Assembly (NCBI GenBank): GCA_009763385.1
Contig: CM019823.1
Span: 27,371,668-27,435,667, forward strand
DNA: 64,000 bases
Direction of reading: 5' to 3'
From: Coix lacryma-jobi var. lacryma-jobi
Lineage: Eukaryota > Streptophyta > Magnoliopsida > Poales > Poaceae
Below the pieces are notes generated by a model. It did no database searches, was not told the origin of the DNA, and saw only the letters and a list, made by a program, of their open reading frames with translations. Shown in pieces: positions 1 to 11,867 of the stretch. The position numbers and the translations under genes were made by a program. Numbering within the stretch: position 1 is the stretch's first letter; every line of letters starts with the position of its first letter.

Positions 1-830
1 CAGATCTGTTCCAGCTTCCTTCATATCATCTACGGAGTGTGCTACCCTATACTCTAGTCCTCGCTCGCAGACGTCGAAATTGCGGTAATCGGCTCCAGAG
101 TGAATCCGTACCGCGTTGAAGGCAAGTGCTGCGCCATATCCCATACCAGCTCTGGAAATGTTGGGGAGGGCTCGGTTGACTTCGTTTACCCGCCTCAAGG
201 CTGTTGTACCCGGTACGTTGGCCGTGACGGCAAGGTTAGCAATAGCTGCTTCGAGAGAATGAAGCTTGGTCTCCAGAGCTAAAAGGGGGAAGAGTCGGTA
301 AAAGCAGAAAGGAAAAATAAAAGGAAGATGATGAAAGGATGCTTACCGGCAGCCCGTTCCCGAGCGACATCACGCTCTCGAGAGATTCAGTTGATCTCCC
401 AATCCTTCTTCTCCAAATCGAATTGAAGATCTGCAATCTTCTGGAACAGGACCTCGGGGAGGTCGTCTCCGGTCCTCCTAATGAAAGTGGTGAGGTAAGA
501 ACAACTGCTTCGTTTTGAGACAAAAGAAAGAAGAGAATAACCTCCTTATAGAGGTGCTAGAAGCACCAAGCTCGGAACTATGGCGACTCGCTGCGGAAGA
601 CATCCTCCAGAGTGAGATAAGAGAAAAGAGGGTTTTTGAGTCTAATAAGAGGAGTTCAGAGTACATAAGTCAAAACAGGGCGAAAGAGGGTTTTAAAGAA
701 TCCCAGAGGGCGCATCGGGAGATGAGTCGGCAGGTATAGCAATTATAGCATGTGAAGACGAACGCTTCTGGAGGCTCCACGTTAAAAAGGAATTTTGGAA
801 TAAATATTTATCCCAAAATTAGGGGGCATG
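1..830 (+). mobile_element. 3' internal part of a Ty3/gypsy (Tat-like) retrotransposon
   Basis: This stretch lies directly upstream of the LTR at 831 and ends in a purine-rich tract (AAAATTAGGGGGCATG) in the position of the polypurine primer for plus-strand synthesis. No reverse transcriptase or integrase is visible. On the minus strand around 350-480 short coiled-coil-like pieces can be read, rich in E, R, K and Q, but they are interrupted. Tat-lineage elements of grasses often carry an antisense ORF between pol and the 3' LTR. The assignment to Tat is an inference from that layout. The element continues off the left edge. Confidence 0.5.
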
Positions 831-2395
831 TGTTAACACCAGATTTTCGCACGCATGAGGATATGACAGGTGGACCCAGCCAGCAGAGAAGAAAGGATTC
901 GGCAAGCAATCAGACGGCTATTTGGTCCTCAAAGATTTCGATGAATGTCTGTGCGGTCGGCTATCTTGCAGAGAGATGGTTCCATTCGGGAAATGGATGT
1001 TGCAGATGAAGCCGGCTTGCATGGGAAGGCATATGGCTATGAAAGATGCCGAGAAGATTAGGAATAGATTTCGTATCTTTCCATATTTTATCGTTGTAAA
1101 TCGTAATCGTCTAGGACTCGTATTTCGTCCAGGGTATAAATATAAGCCCTCGACCATTGTAAAATTGTTCACAACCACATCAATACAAACCGGCCCCGTG
1201 CCATCTTCGAGTCCCAAAGTCGTGTCGTCGAGTTCTTCGAGAGGAAACATCGATCCGTCGACCTTCGTAAGTACCAGCAACCTTGTTATCATGTCTAGTA
1301 TCATGCGGTGGATTTAGATATGATGCAAGTAGTCTCATATGCGAAGCTTAGTATCGTGTGGCAGATTTAAGCTTATGACGAGAAGTTTTTGCTTGTGCCT
1401 TGTATCGTGCGGCGGATTAAGACATGAGTAAAAATAGTTATCGGCTCTATTAGATTTTGCAGATCTAGTAGATTCATTAAGTTATCATGTGTTATGTGTT
1501 TTATTTATTTAATTCCTGTAACACTCTTTTGCCCAATCTAGATTGATCTCTATTCGGCCTTGTTTCACAAGTTTACTTGTGCTTTGCTAATCATAAGATC
1601 ATGATAGCCGGATCGGTTTTCAATCTAGGTTGTTACATGTTGTGGGTTCATACATGTCAATCATGTTTATGCTTTGATAGAACTGGGTGTCATGCGGCAG
1701 ATACAGGTTTTAGATTAGTTTGGTCATGTTTGCTTGTATGTTTCTTTCCTCATGGCCCCCAACTCAACTAGTTTGCCGATTTTGGTCAAGCTTACACGAG
1801 TAATGAGTTCTTATAGATCTGTATAGATATATGCATGCTTTTAGCTTGTTATAATTAGATTGTATCATGCGGTGGATTAATCTAATTATAAGAAGTGGTA
1901 TAGACTTATAGCAAGTGGTATCATGCGGTGGATTAGCTTCGCTTAAGTTTATACTTGACGGGGTTTTGAAGACTAAACGTGCGGCAGATTAGGTGGATTA
2001 GCCTATGCATGTATTATTTGAACAGATCTATTCTTGCAAGCTGCCTGTTTATAATATCTTTGATTCGTTCAAGCATGTCTTTCTTTTGCATTCGACAGTT
2101 AATATGCTTCACACATTCTGTTCTCATACTTGCCGAATAGCTTCGTAAACATGCTCTGACAGACAGCTTCTGTAGTGTGTGCCGTCGCGATTGGCTTTCG
2201 AAGCCGTACATATGAAACTATCTGGTTTTACCCAGCATGTTCCAGAGGTATTCTCACGTTTTATCCCTTGTTGGTTTTTCAGGTCAAACCGACTGACACG
2301 TCTCCGGATTCAGCATACTCCGGGCACCCGATTGAAGCTAGCCTCGTTCGGCTTGCTGTGTGTCTTGGCGCAAGGTGTCACTTTTTGCGTCAACA
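831..2395 (+). mobile_element. 3' LTR of the Tat-like gypsy element
   Basis: The segment starts TGTTAACACC right after the purine tract and ends GCGTCAACA, the TG...CA form of an LTR. A TATA box (GGGTATAAATATAAG, about 1133-1147) would drive transcription from the LTR. The body contains spaced copies of a degenerate motif of the form TATCATGCGGTGGATTA at roughly 1300, 1350, 1405, 1690, 1862 and 1918. The target-site duplication cannot be checked because the 5' LTR is outside the window. Confidence 0.65.
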
Positions 2396-3390
2396 CTTAA
2401 CTTACTAACTGAAATTAAAAAAAATTATAAACTGAAATTAAATAATTAAATTACACACTGAAAACTGAATTTTAAAACTAAAAATGCAAACCAAAAGAAA
2501 ACTCAAACAAAATTGAAATTACTAGCTCAAAATGGAAACTAAAGTTGAAAACTGAAATTAAAACCAAACTGAAATTTTGCTATTGAAATTACTAGCTCAA
2601 AGTGCAAACTAAATTTGCTAACTAAAACTAGAAGAATACCTATACCTAAATTTTGCTAACTGGGTAATTATAAGAAAACTGAAATTAGAAACTAAAATTG
2701 AAAAAAACTGAATGCAACAACTATTTTAACAACAATTTAAAAGAAATTTACAATGGAATAAGCTACTGAAATTGCTAAAAAAGTTGTTGCAAAATGAAGC
2801 AAGAAACAACTGAAACATTAGCTCAAATGCAAAAAAATTGAGACTAAAAATGCTCAAAAAAGAAATCGATAACTAAAATTAGAATCTAACTGAAATGGCT
2901 GCTAAAATTACTAGCTGAAAATGAAAATTTAATTTGATGACTGAAAATTTCTGAAATTTTGAAAATTGAAAAAATATAAGAAAACTGAAATTAGCAGCTG
3001 CAGTAAATCAGCGGCAGATACAGAGCCGAAAATGCTAAGGATAGCATATGCTAAGAAAAGAAATAATTTAGAATGATAAAAATAACTGAAATTGAAAAAT
3101 GAAAAATAATATAAAAAAAATTAAAATTGCAAACTGAAAACAGAAAAGAAATGAAGAAAAATAAAAAGAAAGAGAACAAGTGAAAAAAAAGAATAAAATA
3201 ATAATAATGAAAAGACAAAAATAAGAGAAAATGATCAAAATAAAGAAATTTGCTTCAAAAATAGAAATATCTTTTTTTGGCAAAAAAATAGAAATATCTA
3301 CAACAAACTAACCTAAAAAATAAAATTACTTCAAATTAAAAACAGAAAATAATAATTAAAACGACAGCAAGCACAAAACTGATTGGGTGA
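2396..3390. repeat. A-rich degenerate repeat tract (ACTGAAATT-like)
   Basis: About 1 kb is strongly A-rich on the plus strand and is built of loose variants of AACTGAAATTA, often joined by AAAACTGAAA or CTAGCTCAAA. No open frame fits coding DNA. The 71-codon minus frame here is only the phenylalanine-rich reading of poly-T. The tract abuts the LTR end at 2395, so it may be a diverged minisatellite into which the LTR element inserted. Confidence 0.55.
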
Positions 3391-4528
3391 ATGCCAGCTA
3401 GGTTTGGGTGCATGGCTTCGCAAAGCAGGAAGGGAGGACCATGGGGCGGGAATACCTAGTGTCATGGTGGCGCTTGTCGTTGGTCATGCTGATGAGTTAC
3501 AAAGTAGGACAACAGCGACGGTCAAGAAAATACCAAAAAAGTCATGTTTTTAAGCCTCTCCATATTTTAGTTTTGAATAACCGAGCCAGTAGTGAGATAT
3601 GATAAAAGCTCTTTGATTCCCAAAACTAGATGGGATTAGATATGGCAGAAGCTTGGTCTGAGAAAAAAGGCTACGATGGGACATTGTTCATTTAATTTAT
3701 AAGGGTAATAACATGGATTATGCAAAAATCATAAGTGATAGGAAAATAATTTATATCTCATACAGAGAGGGGGACTTGTGAAGAGAATTTTCTTTCTGAA
3801 GGAAGTGGAGAGGAAACTGACAAGCTTTAGTCAAATTTCTTGTTTTCTTTTCCATTTTTTACAGCCTCTTGTACAAAACACAATTTGAAAAAAAAAAGAA
3901 CAGCTAGATAAGATTTCTATACACGCTTCATAGATCTTTATCCCTTTTGGATTCAGAAACAAACATCTCTTTGTATAACACAGGAGAGCTCAAGCCACAC
4001 ACAACAGGATAACCCAAAAATCACAAAAACTAGGCAACATGAAAATAGACTACATGGATAACTGAAGAAATAGGATTTGAGGCGGGACACAACGCACGAG
4101 CAGAACACAAACAATGGGAAGAGAAGACAATTTGTGTTAATCCAGAAATTTGATTATGTTAAAATTTTATCATTTACCTTACGCAGCAAATGGGATCTAA
4201 CGGACTGACCTATACAAAAGTTCCCCATCAAATTAATCAACATTTACTTGTGTTAATTTCACAAAGGGGCCTCCCTGCTGTTGTCAGGTACTTAACATGC
4301 CACAGTAGGATAAGATAACTTGCTACAAAGATACATCATAACAAAAATCTTACTGATATAGGGTCCTATATACATATACATCATGCTAAACAATGAATCC
4401 CTAGGACGTTGATTCATCCATATACATAGACGCAAAAATCAAAAAAAAATCACAAAAACTCTATGTACGATAAATGCAACTTAGTAGGAGGAGCAGATGA
4501 GCAGTGATAAGGGTTGGGTTGTACTCAC
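3391..4528. other. intergenic, nothing recognised
   Basis: AT-rich sequence without a convincing frame, terminal repeat or RNA gene. A poly-A run near 3880 and short direct repeats are the only visible features. Confidence 0.4.
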
Positions 4529-4784
4529 ATCGAATATCGTATCCCGCCGTAATTACATCTCCTCTGTCATAGCCCGCCTCAACTACTGCTCCTCCTCTGT
4601 CGTCGCCCGCCGCAACTCCCGAAGAAGACACGGATGCTGGCTGAAGGAGATCAACCACGTTGGGGCAGATGTAGAAGAAGCGATTTGGACGCGCGCGGAG
4701 AGAGGGGCGCACTTGCTCTATCGTCGCCCGCTGCAACCGCTCGCCGCATGGGATCTCGGTAGCAACACCGGATTCGTCACCCAT
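4529..4784 (-). CDS. possible first exon of an unknown gene (weak)
   Basis: A minus-strand open frame begins at an ATG at 4784 (MGDESGVATEIPCGERLQ) and runs 85 codons to a good 5' splice site (GAT|GTGAGTAC). The composition is GC-rich and mixed, with a hydrophilic N-terminus and a glycine/aspartate-rich C-terminal part (GYDRGDVITAGYD). No family is recognised, and I could not find a matching downstream exon in the AT-rich sequence below 4500. It may be a promoter-proximal exon of a decayed gene or simply an open GC-rich frame. Confidence 0.2.
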
Positions 4785-6094
4785 AGTTGTGTTGCCTGAA
4801 CGAAAGGGAGAAGAAGCGGTCGCTGCTCGGAAAGGGAAGAGATGCTGCAACGGATGGAGGGAGAGGGGGTCTGCTGGGTTGGGCCGTTGTGGCCTGGTGT
4901 CGCGCACTACAGTTGGAGCGCGACCAGTCGCCTAATAGACTTTGCGTATTTCATACCGAACCGAACAGCCGAGGAACCAAAGTTAGGTTGCGACTCCCTA
5001 TTGGCGTGTATTGTGTATTCCGGCTCCGAGTCCCTGTTGGCCTGTATTGTGTATTCCAACTCCAAGTCCGACTGCTTTAGCCAATTAGGCCCAATACGAG
5101 CCCACGAGGCCACGATGGCAACTTGGCAAATGGCAAGGGGCGTCACTCGGTCCACCAGAGTACCAGACCACCACGGCACCACGACTCCATGAGCGCTCCA
5201 TCCAGTCCTCCACACGGCTCCATTCAACCCTAACCCTATCCCATCTGCAGGCGGCGGCGGGCGGCGGCGCAGGCGGCCAGGCACGCCGCGTACCTCAACC
5301 ACCGTTCAGGCGCGTAGCGCACCCCTAGCCGGAGGCAGGCGGCGGCAGCGGCGCAGCGCACCCCGTACCTCGTACGCAGGCGGCGGCGGCGGCCGGCCTG
5401 CATCAGCATCACAGCGGTGGTCAGCGGCCTCGCGGGCGCGACCTGGGCGACGCCGACGGACTCCTTCAGGCTTCAGAACCTGGGCGCAACGTGGAGTGGA
5501 GCCGACGAGCAGCTGGGCAGTGACGACCGATGAGCAGCCACACCGGCGAATCCCTAAATCGGGGGCTTCGCCACTTCGCTCCGTCGTCAAGCTCCTCGAT
5601 TACAACGGCAGCAAGAACAGAGTAGTCCTCCAATCGATTTGTACTTGTTGTGAAAGTGGGAATTTTGCCATCGATTTGTACTTGCTGTGAATGATATATC
5701 TGAATCCTGCTGCTTGTATATTCCTGTTTATGACATCGGTTTATACGGTTTAAACCGTAAAACCGAACTGTAAAACCGAAACCGAAATCGTCGGTTTCTG
5801 GTATTTTTGACAACCGATCGGTGCTTATTTCCTGAAAACCGAAATTATGGGAAACCGAATAAACCGAACCGAACTATTGGTTTAAACCGAACGCTCAGGG
5901 TGAGTCTGAATATCCCCATATGTATAAATTCTGGTTCTGTCCTTGGTCACGTTCATTCAGCTAGCTAAATGAGCCGATTAAAGACTAGGATCTTGGTAAT
6001 CCAGCTAGGATTGTAAGTGCAATTTGTATAAGATTTCTCTAGCCGGAACAGTTCCTAGCTCCATTTAAGGCCAAACGGACAGCACTAAAATAAA
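4785..6094. other. GC-rich then AT-rich intergenic sequence; AACCGAA-rich tract
   Basis: 5235-5400 is very GC-rich with GGCGGC runs. A repeated piece of about 27 bp occurs around 5630-5690. At 5738-5893 the motif AAACCG/CGGTTT recurs on both strands (ACCGAACCGAAC, GGTTTAAACC), giving local dyads. All frames through the GC-rich part are open on both strands, which is expected from composition and is not taken as coding. Confidence 0.4.
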
Positions 6095-7084
6095 GGAAAA
6101 AGTCTACGTAACCCCCTCAACTATTGAGCATCGACTAGTTCATCCTCAAACTATAAAACCAGATGTTTTACCCCTTAAACTTTCTAAAACCGGTCAAATA
6201 ACCCCCTCAAGTGGTTTTAGACGGTGGCCCCTCAAGTGGTTTTAGACGGTGGTTTTGGTACAGTAGCGTGGTTTTGTCTTTTGTCTTTTTTATTTTTTTT
6301 GGCTGAATCTTTAAAAAACATAGTAAATTATAGAAAAATCATAAAATAGAAAATTCAATTTTGTTGGACTCTACAAAAGTAGATCTACGTACTGAACATA
6401 TAATATAGTATATTTTAAAATAAAGTTTTTGCTGTAGATTTAAATCTATGCCTTTTGTAATTAATTAAAATAATTCATAGATGCAGTTTCTTTCATCCAG
6501 CTAATTATTATCTTTTTGCACTATAGTAAAAACTTCATACTAATCAGATCATGTATAACTTAGGTATAAATTTATTTAAATATAACTTAGCATAAACCTA
6601 AAAAAACCTATACCTAAGTTATACTTGATCCAATGAGTATAAATTTTTTACTACAGTTCAATCGTACAATAATTAGCCCACAAAACAATTTTCACCACAA
6701 TTGGATGAAAGAAACTGCATCTATGAATTATTTTGTTTAATTATAGAAAAACATAGATTTAAATTTACAGCAAAAATTTTATTCTAAAGTATACTATATT
6801 ATATATTCACTGTGTAGATCTACTTATGTAAAGTCCAACAAAATTGGATTTCCTATTTTTATGATTTTCTATGATTTACTATGATTTTTTAAAGATTCAA
6901 CCAAAATAAATAAAAAAGATAAAAGATAAAACCACGCTATTGTAGCAAAACCACCGTCTAAAACCGCCTAAGGGATTATTTGACCGGTTTTAGAAAGTTT
7001 AGGGGCTAAAACATCTGGTTTTATAGTTTGATGGGTGAAGCAGTCAACGCTCAATAGTTGAGAGGGTTATGTAGAATTTTTTTA
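6095..7084. mobile_element. foldback/MITE-like element of about 0.99 kb
   Basis: The left end (AGTCTACGTAACCCCCTC) and the right end, read on the minus strand (ATTCTACATAACCCTCTC), are inverted copies of each other. The similarity continues inward through CAACTATTGAGC, CTATAAAACCAGATG, TTTCTAAAACCGGTC and beyond, so nearly the whole element can fold on itself. A 22-bp piece ending GGTTTTAGACGGTGG is duplicated in the left arm near 6208-6254. There is no coding capacity. Superfamily and target-site duplication are unresolved. Confidence 0.7.
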
Positions 7085-7583
7085 AAAACAAATGATGCTC
7101 AGTTTTGTGAAACCATTGCATTGATGTTGGGATGATGTTCACTGGTTGAAGTGTTATTTTTTGATCTCTACCAAAAGATTGGCTTTTGCTTGACTGCTGG
7201 TAGCAAAATTTTAGATATGTATTTTGGAACAGATGGAGTAAATGATATACGCATATGACTTGTCTTTAATTTATTATCTCGGTGACAATCTATTTATGCA
7301 CGTTTTATACTCTCTTGCATATTTCTTGATTAATTGGTAATGAAAGTTGATTAAGTTTGACTTTTGTTTAGTCTAATACGTTATCATTTCTAGGCGGGGA
7401 GAATGTTTACTAAGAGATACACTTATTCTGGCGTTCAATTTGATGAACGGGTGCTAGGAGGTAGAATTTTGTGCTAAGTTCAGTGGTCTAGGCGCACTGC
7501 GCACGAACAACTGCTGGAGCCTTGAGGCTTGAGGTGCTGCTCTACTCGCACCACCAACACCAACAGGTAGCGGAGTTCTTGTC
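7085..7583. other. intergenic, nothing recognised
   Basis: AT-rich spacer between the foldback element and the poly-A run. No gene or terminal repeat is visible. Confidence 0.4.

Positions 7584-7610
<27 letters not shown>
7584..7610. repeat. poly-A run of 27
   Basis: An uninterrupted A tract sits about 340 bp upstream of the strictosidine-synthase-like start codon. It could be the tail of a decayed retroposon, but no target-site duplication was found. Confidence 0.8.
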
Positions 7611-7614
<4 letters not shown>

Positions 7615-7947
7615 GCGGAGCGAAATTCCGAAAACAAAACTGATCCAAGGAGCCCCGCCGGGCGAATCGGACAGCGACCAAACAACGGAGCCGGACTCGG
7701 ACAACACATCGGACCGGACCGGATCGGACTCTGGGAAAGGAAAATAGGGACGGAAACGGAATCGAGAGTTCCTCGACGCCCGCGGCCACGCAAGGCCGCG
7801 TCGCGTCCAGAGTCCGACACGGCCGCCTCGCACCCAGCAGGCCAATAAAACGGCACCTGCACTGCACGCCACGCCGCGTCTCATCATCAAACCAAACCAA
7901 AGTTGAAAGCTGTTCAGCTCCATCGACCATCTGACACCGTAGTCGGA

Positions 7948-8976
7948 ATGGGGCGCATCAAACGTGCGGCGTCGCTTCTACTCGCCGTCGCGCTCGTGCT
8001 CCTGCTCCCGGCGTCTCTCTGCGCCGCCGAGCCGATCAAGACCACGCCCACGCTCTGGGGCTTCCGCCTGCCGCTGCCCGACGGCGTCACCGGCGCCGAG
8101 AGCCTCGCCTTCGACCGCCGCGGGCAGGGCCCCTACGCGGGGGTCTCCGACGGCCGCGTCCTCAAGTGGGGCGGCAGCGCGGTCGGCTGGACCACGTTCG
8201 CCCACAGCGCGAACTACCGGAGGATCCCACTGTGCACGGCGTCCGTGGTGCCGTCGGAGCAGACGGAGAGCCTGTGCGGCCGCCCGCTGGGGCTGCAGTT
8301 CTTCGCCATGACCGGCGACCTCTACATAGCCGACGCGTACGCGGGGCTGATGAAGGTCGGGCCCGGCGGCGGCGAGGCGGAATTGCTGGCGACGCAGGCG
8401 GCGGACGGCGCGCCGTTCCGCTTCGTCAACGGGCTCGACGTCGACCAGGCCACCGGCGACGTCTACTTCACCGACAGCAGCGCCGTCTACCCGCGCAGGT
8501 TCAACACCGAGATCATGATGAACGCCGACGCCACGGGGCGGCTGCTCAGGTACGACGCGCGGACGAAGCAGGTCGCCGTGCTCAGGGCCGACCTGCCGTA
8601 CCCCAACGGCGTGGCGGTCAGCAGCGACAGGACGCACGTGGTGGTGGCGCACACCGTGCCGTGCCAGGCGTTCAGGTACTGGCTCAAGGGCGCCAAGGCC
8701 GGCCAGTACGAGCTCCTCGCCGACCTGCCTGGCTACCCCGACAACGTGCGGCGCGACGCCAGGGGCGGCTACTGGGTCGCGCTGAACCAGGAGAAGGCGC
8801 GGCTGGACGTGGCGGCGCCTCCATTGAAGCATCTAGTTGGCGTCCGGCTCGGCGTAGACGGCGCGGCGGTGGAAGAGCTGACGGCAGGCAAGGGCGTCAC
8901 TCTGAGTGACGTTGCCGAGAAGGACGGACAGTTGTGGCTCGGATCCGTAGAATTGGACTACGTGGGCCTAGTTTAG
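7948..8976 (+). CDS. strictosidine-synthase-like protein, intronless
   Basis: The product is a 342-residue member of the strictosidine synthase-like (SSL/YLS2-type) family, six-bladed beta-propeller proteins of the secretory route and vacuole. True strictosidine synthase condenses tryptamine with secologanin, but grasses do not make that alkaloid, so the substrate here is unknown. I chose the ATG at 7948 (MGRIKRAASLL) over an in-frame ATG at 7903 because it directly precedes a signal peptide (hydrophobic residues about 8-22, likely cut after LCA). Family motifs follow in order: GAESLAFD (residues about 49-56), LCGRPLGLQF (109-118), LYIADAYAGL (125-134), FVNGLDVDQATGDVYFTDSS (159-178), YPRRFN, GRLLRYD, PYPNGVAVS and the C-terminal LWLGSVELDYVGL. 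The pair of cysteines around residues 97 and 110 suits the family disulphide. The length is normal and no break is seen. Confidence 0.9.
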   Translation: MGRIKRAASLLLAVALVLLLPASLCAAEPIKTTPTLWGFRLPLPDGVTGAESLAFDRRGQGPYAGVSDGRVLKWGGSAVGWTTFAHSANYRRIPLCTASVVPSEQTESLCGRPLGLQFFAMTGDLYIADAYAGLMKVGPGGGEAELLATQAADGAPFRFVNGLDVDQATGDVYFTDSSAVYPRRFNTEIMMNADATGRLLRYDARTKQVAVLRADLPYPNGVAVSSDRTHVVVAHTVPCQAFRYWLKGAKAGQYELLADLPGYPDNVRRDARGGYWVALNQEKARLDVAAPPLKHLVGVRLGVDGAAVEELTAGKGVTLSDVAEKDGQLWLGSVELDYVGLV

Positions 8977-10076
8977 ATAGACTACTGCAGGATTAGATAG
9001 CAACGGTTTTGTTTTTTTTTTGGGTGTGTGGAAAGGAATACCCTTACTATTCAGATTAGACAGTAGCTTTAGTTACTGTACTCCATTCGAATAAACATCA
9101 TTATTGTTACATTCAACACGAACGGATATATATATGTACAAACTTGTCTATGGTGATGCACTGATGCAGTGATGCTAGATTTTTTTTTTTTTTGAGGAAG
9201 ATGCTAGAATTTACTATAAGTGAGAATTTACTGATGCTTGGTTTTGTCTTATGTCCATATATTAACCACCGTGCCACACAACAGTATTATATTTTTACCG
9301 TGACATGCATAATTTTGGATTGCTTGACAATATATTAATCCATAGCAACTCTTTTCATTATATTGTCTATATATTATGAATAACGTTTTCACCATGTTAC
9401 CAAACAAATACACCTGCATATGCGACGTTACCAACAACCACACAAACTATTTTCTAAATACACAATTTCAACAAAGGTTGCAATTATAAGAGATCGGTTG
9501 TTAGTCGATGGTATACCATATTATTTTTTGAAATTAAAATATGTATGCTTTCATTTCAATCAAACTGCTTTGTACCACTTGGTCTATTTTAAACTAATTT
9601 AGAGATACAAACCTTTTGTTGAAATGAAAATATCTTCTTAATTTAAACCACTCGGTTTGGAACGGTTTTGGGGCGTCGTGTTTCAACCAGATTACTTTGT
9701 TATATAAATTGTTTCTAATTAAGTGATATTTTTTTAATGCAGTAATATTTATACTGTGTACTCGAGAAAAAAAAAACTTTCCAGTAATATAGAGTGTTCA
9801 TTTTGTCAATGTCATCTTTTGGCTAGTTATTAGTCCTGTCTCACTAATTTGAAGGAATAGAAAATGTAGAGATAACATTTGGTTCGCACTAGAATTATTC
9901 TGAAAATATCTGATTTCGCAAAATGTCTATCCTAAAATGGCGCTGGAAATTTGAAATGTGAACTCGAGACATAATGACCATTTGCCAAAAAGCAGCTGGG
10001 GCGAACACAAAGTGCTGAACAAATTTGAACCGTGGAAAGCAGCTACGCGTATAGGAAGGGCATGTTAAGGCCCAAA
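8977..10076. other. intergenic between the SSL gene and the F-box gene
   Basis: AT-rich sequence that includes the 3' ends of both flanking convergent genes. Short poly-T runs at about 9010 and 9180 and a TATATATA stretch at about 9127 are present. No other gene is supported. Confidence 0.4.
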
Positions 10077-11534
10077 TCAGTAGACGGGCCTAAACTCGAT
10101 GCCCTCGACAATGAGCCCGCGCTTCGGGTACCACCCCAGCACCTCGAAGCTCGCCACCACCACCTCCTCCTCCTCGTCCTCGCCGGCGACCGCGGCCTCC
10201 CGCCGCTCACCGTCGCCGGGCGTGCGCAGCCGCCCCATCTCCATCTCCGACCACCCGTCGCCCCGCAGCCTCGGAGGCCTTGTCGCCTCGGCGCCGGTGC
10301 CGCGGGAGACGGCCCTGAACTTGCGCGCCTCGGCCTCGTCGGGGTGGAGGCACACGGCGTGGCGCGCCGCCGCCGCCCCCACGCGGTCGGATCCCGCCAG
10401 CACCACCGTCGTCTCCTGGTACGGGAAGCTCAGGCCGCGGTGCCCGTCCGCCAGGCCGTAGACCAGGTACGCGGCGTAGGAGGTCGCCGGCGTCAGCTCG
10501 GCGACCGGGAGCCGGCCGTAGATGTCCAGCGACGTGCACTCAACCAGCTGGGCCACGTCGTGGAACCTGAAAGATTAAAGAAACGGTAGCATGTGTGGGC
10601 CTTGCATTCAGTTCTTATTATATACGTAACATATAATCGCCGAATCAGAATAATTAGGGAACCAATCGGATCAAAGATTTGCATTCTAAGGCGATGATAT
10701 GTGTGTAGTGTATAGTACATAGCTACCCACTAGGCCACTAACTAATGCGGGTGACACTATAATTTTTTATGGTCTGATAGCAGATGCAAAGGGACGGCAC
10801 TGACTGATGTCAACGCCGTCGAGAGAACTCAAGGAGAAAATTTGTACATATCGATCAAACATGCACTAGCAATTCAGAGCCTGAATCGAATTTCGATCAC
10901 TGGATGTATGTATAGGGAGGGAGGAAAGCGCGACTGCGCGAGGGATGCTCGAATAATAATAGAACCTGGACAGCGGGTGGGGCGTCCATCTCCAGCTGAA
11001 CTCGCCGTCGTCCCACGGCAGGCTCAGCGCCCTGGCCGACAGCATGTAGCACCTGGCGCCGCTCGCCTTCTCCAGCCACATCCTCTGCACGCACAAGCAC
11101 AAGGTGAAGGTGTGAAGGTGTGTGATGGATTAATTAACCATGGGTGGGAGGGAATGAAGTGAACGCAAGCTGCAATGCGAGAAGCGGCCTTTCACTCATT
11201 CATTTGTACAGTGTACCATGGCGTTGCCTTGGCCGTCGACGAGCACGGCGCCGGTGTCGCAGAGGCGGAGGTAGGCGTCCTTGCTTGCCATCGTCGACTT
11301 GTTGTTGGTCGTCGCCGCCGGCCCCTGCCCCTGCCCCTGCCCCTGACCCTGCCGCTGCGGGAGGAGGAAGCGGCGCCAGACGTGGTCGGAGTCCGCGGCG
11401 GCGCGGAAGGCCGGGGAGACCGCGGCGCAGCGGCAGGCGTCGCGCGGGGAGGTGAGCGCGATGGCGTGCGCCAGGCACACCTCCGGGAGGTCTCCCACCT
11501 CGGTGAGCTCCTGACGATGATGATCTCCGGCCAT
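10077..11534 (-). CDS. F-box protein with PP2 (phloem lectin-like) domain
   Basis: Exons on the minus strand are 11217-11534, 10966-11084 and 10077-10566, giving 308 residues. Junctions are GT-AG with phases 0 and 2 that close exactly. The F-box (LPEVCLAHAIALTSPRDACR, about residues 16-35, continuing to VWRRFLLP) should bind SKP1 and place the protein in an SCF ubiquitin ligase. Exon 2 carries the PP2 signature WLEKASGARCYMLSARALS, and exon 3 the rest (DIYGRLPVAELTPATSYAAY, with GWYPKRGLIVEGIEFRP at the end). This order is typical of the PP2-B family, in which the C-terminal domain may recognise glycans or other ligands. A hexanucleotide CAGGGG-type repeat near 11329-11359 encodes QGQGQGQG between the F-box and PP2 parts and may vary in length. 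An acidic EDEEEEV stretch lies in exon 3. The start at 11534 sits just before the F-box. Confidence 0.88.
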
Positions 11535-11867
11535 CGCGCGCCGCCGTATTGCTGCTACACGCTTCCTGCTTGGCGCTGTCAAGCTCAGGCAGGTGCCGCC
11601 GTATGCCGTGGTGATTGAAATGACCAAGCGTGTAATATACCTGACGATCGATCTCACTGTGCTTGTGCGAGAAAAAGAATTCCGTTGCACTGCACCTCGT
11701 GCACTGACTGCTAGGCGGACACAATTTGGAAACACGTTCCGCATAAATAAAACTTTTTTGGGGGAAAAAAAAAAGGAAAGGCCTCACGTCCGTCCGTCCG
11801 AAGCTTTGCTCGCTCGTGCCACCAAGACCAAATTTAGCGACCGCAAACTTTCCGTAAACATGTGTAA
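11535..11867. promoter_or_regulatory. upstream region of the F-box gene
   Basis: Likely 5' UTR and promoter. The minus strand reads TTTTATTTATG near 11742-11752, a weak TATA-like element about 210 bp before the start codon. The function is inferred from position only. Confidence 0.3.

Noticed and set aside
7454..7930. Overlapping open frames on the minus strand with runs of phenylalanine
   Set aside because: They read the poly-A tract and the 5' flank of the strictosidine-synthase-like gene on the wrong strand. No domain.
7978..8909. Long frames of 284 and 247 codons overlapping the strictosidine-synthase-like gene
   Set aside because: Shadows of a GC-rich real gene; arginine-, alanine- and proline-rich composition and no motif.
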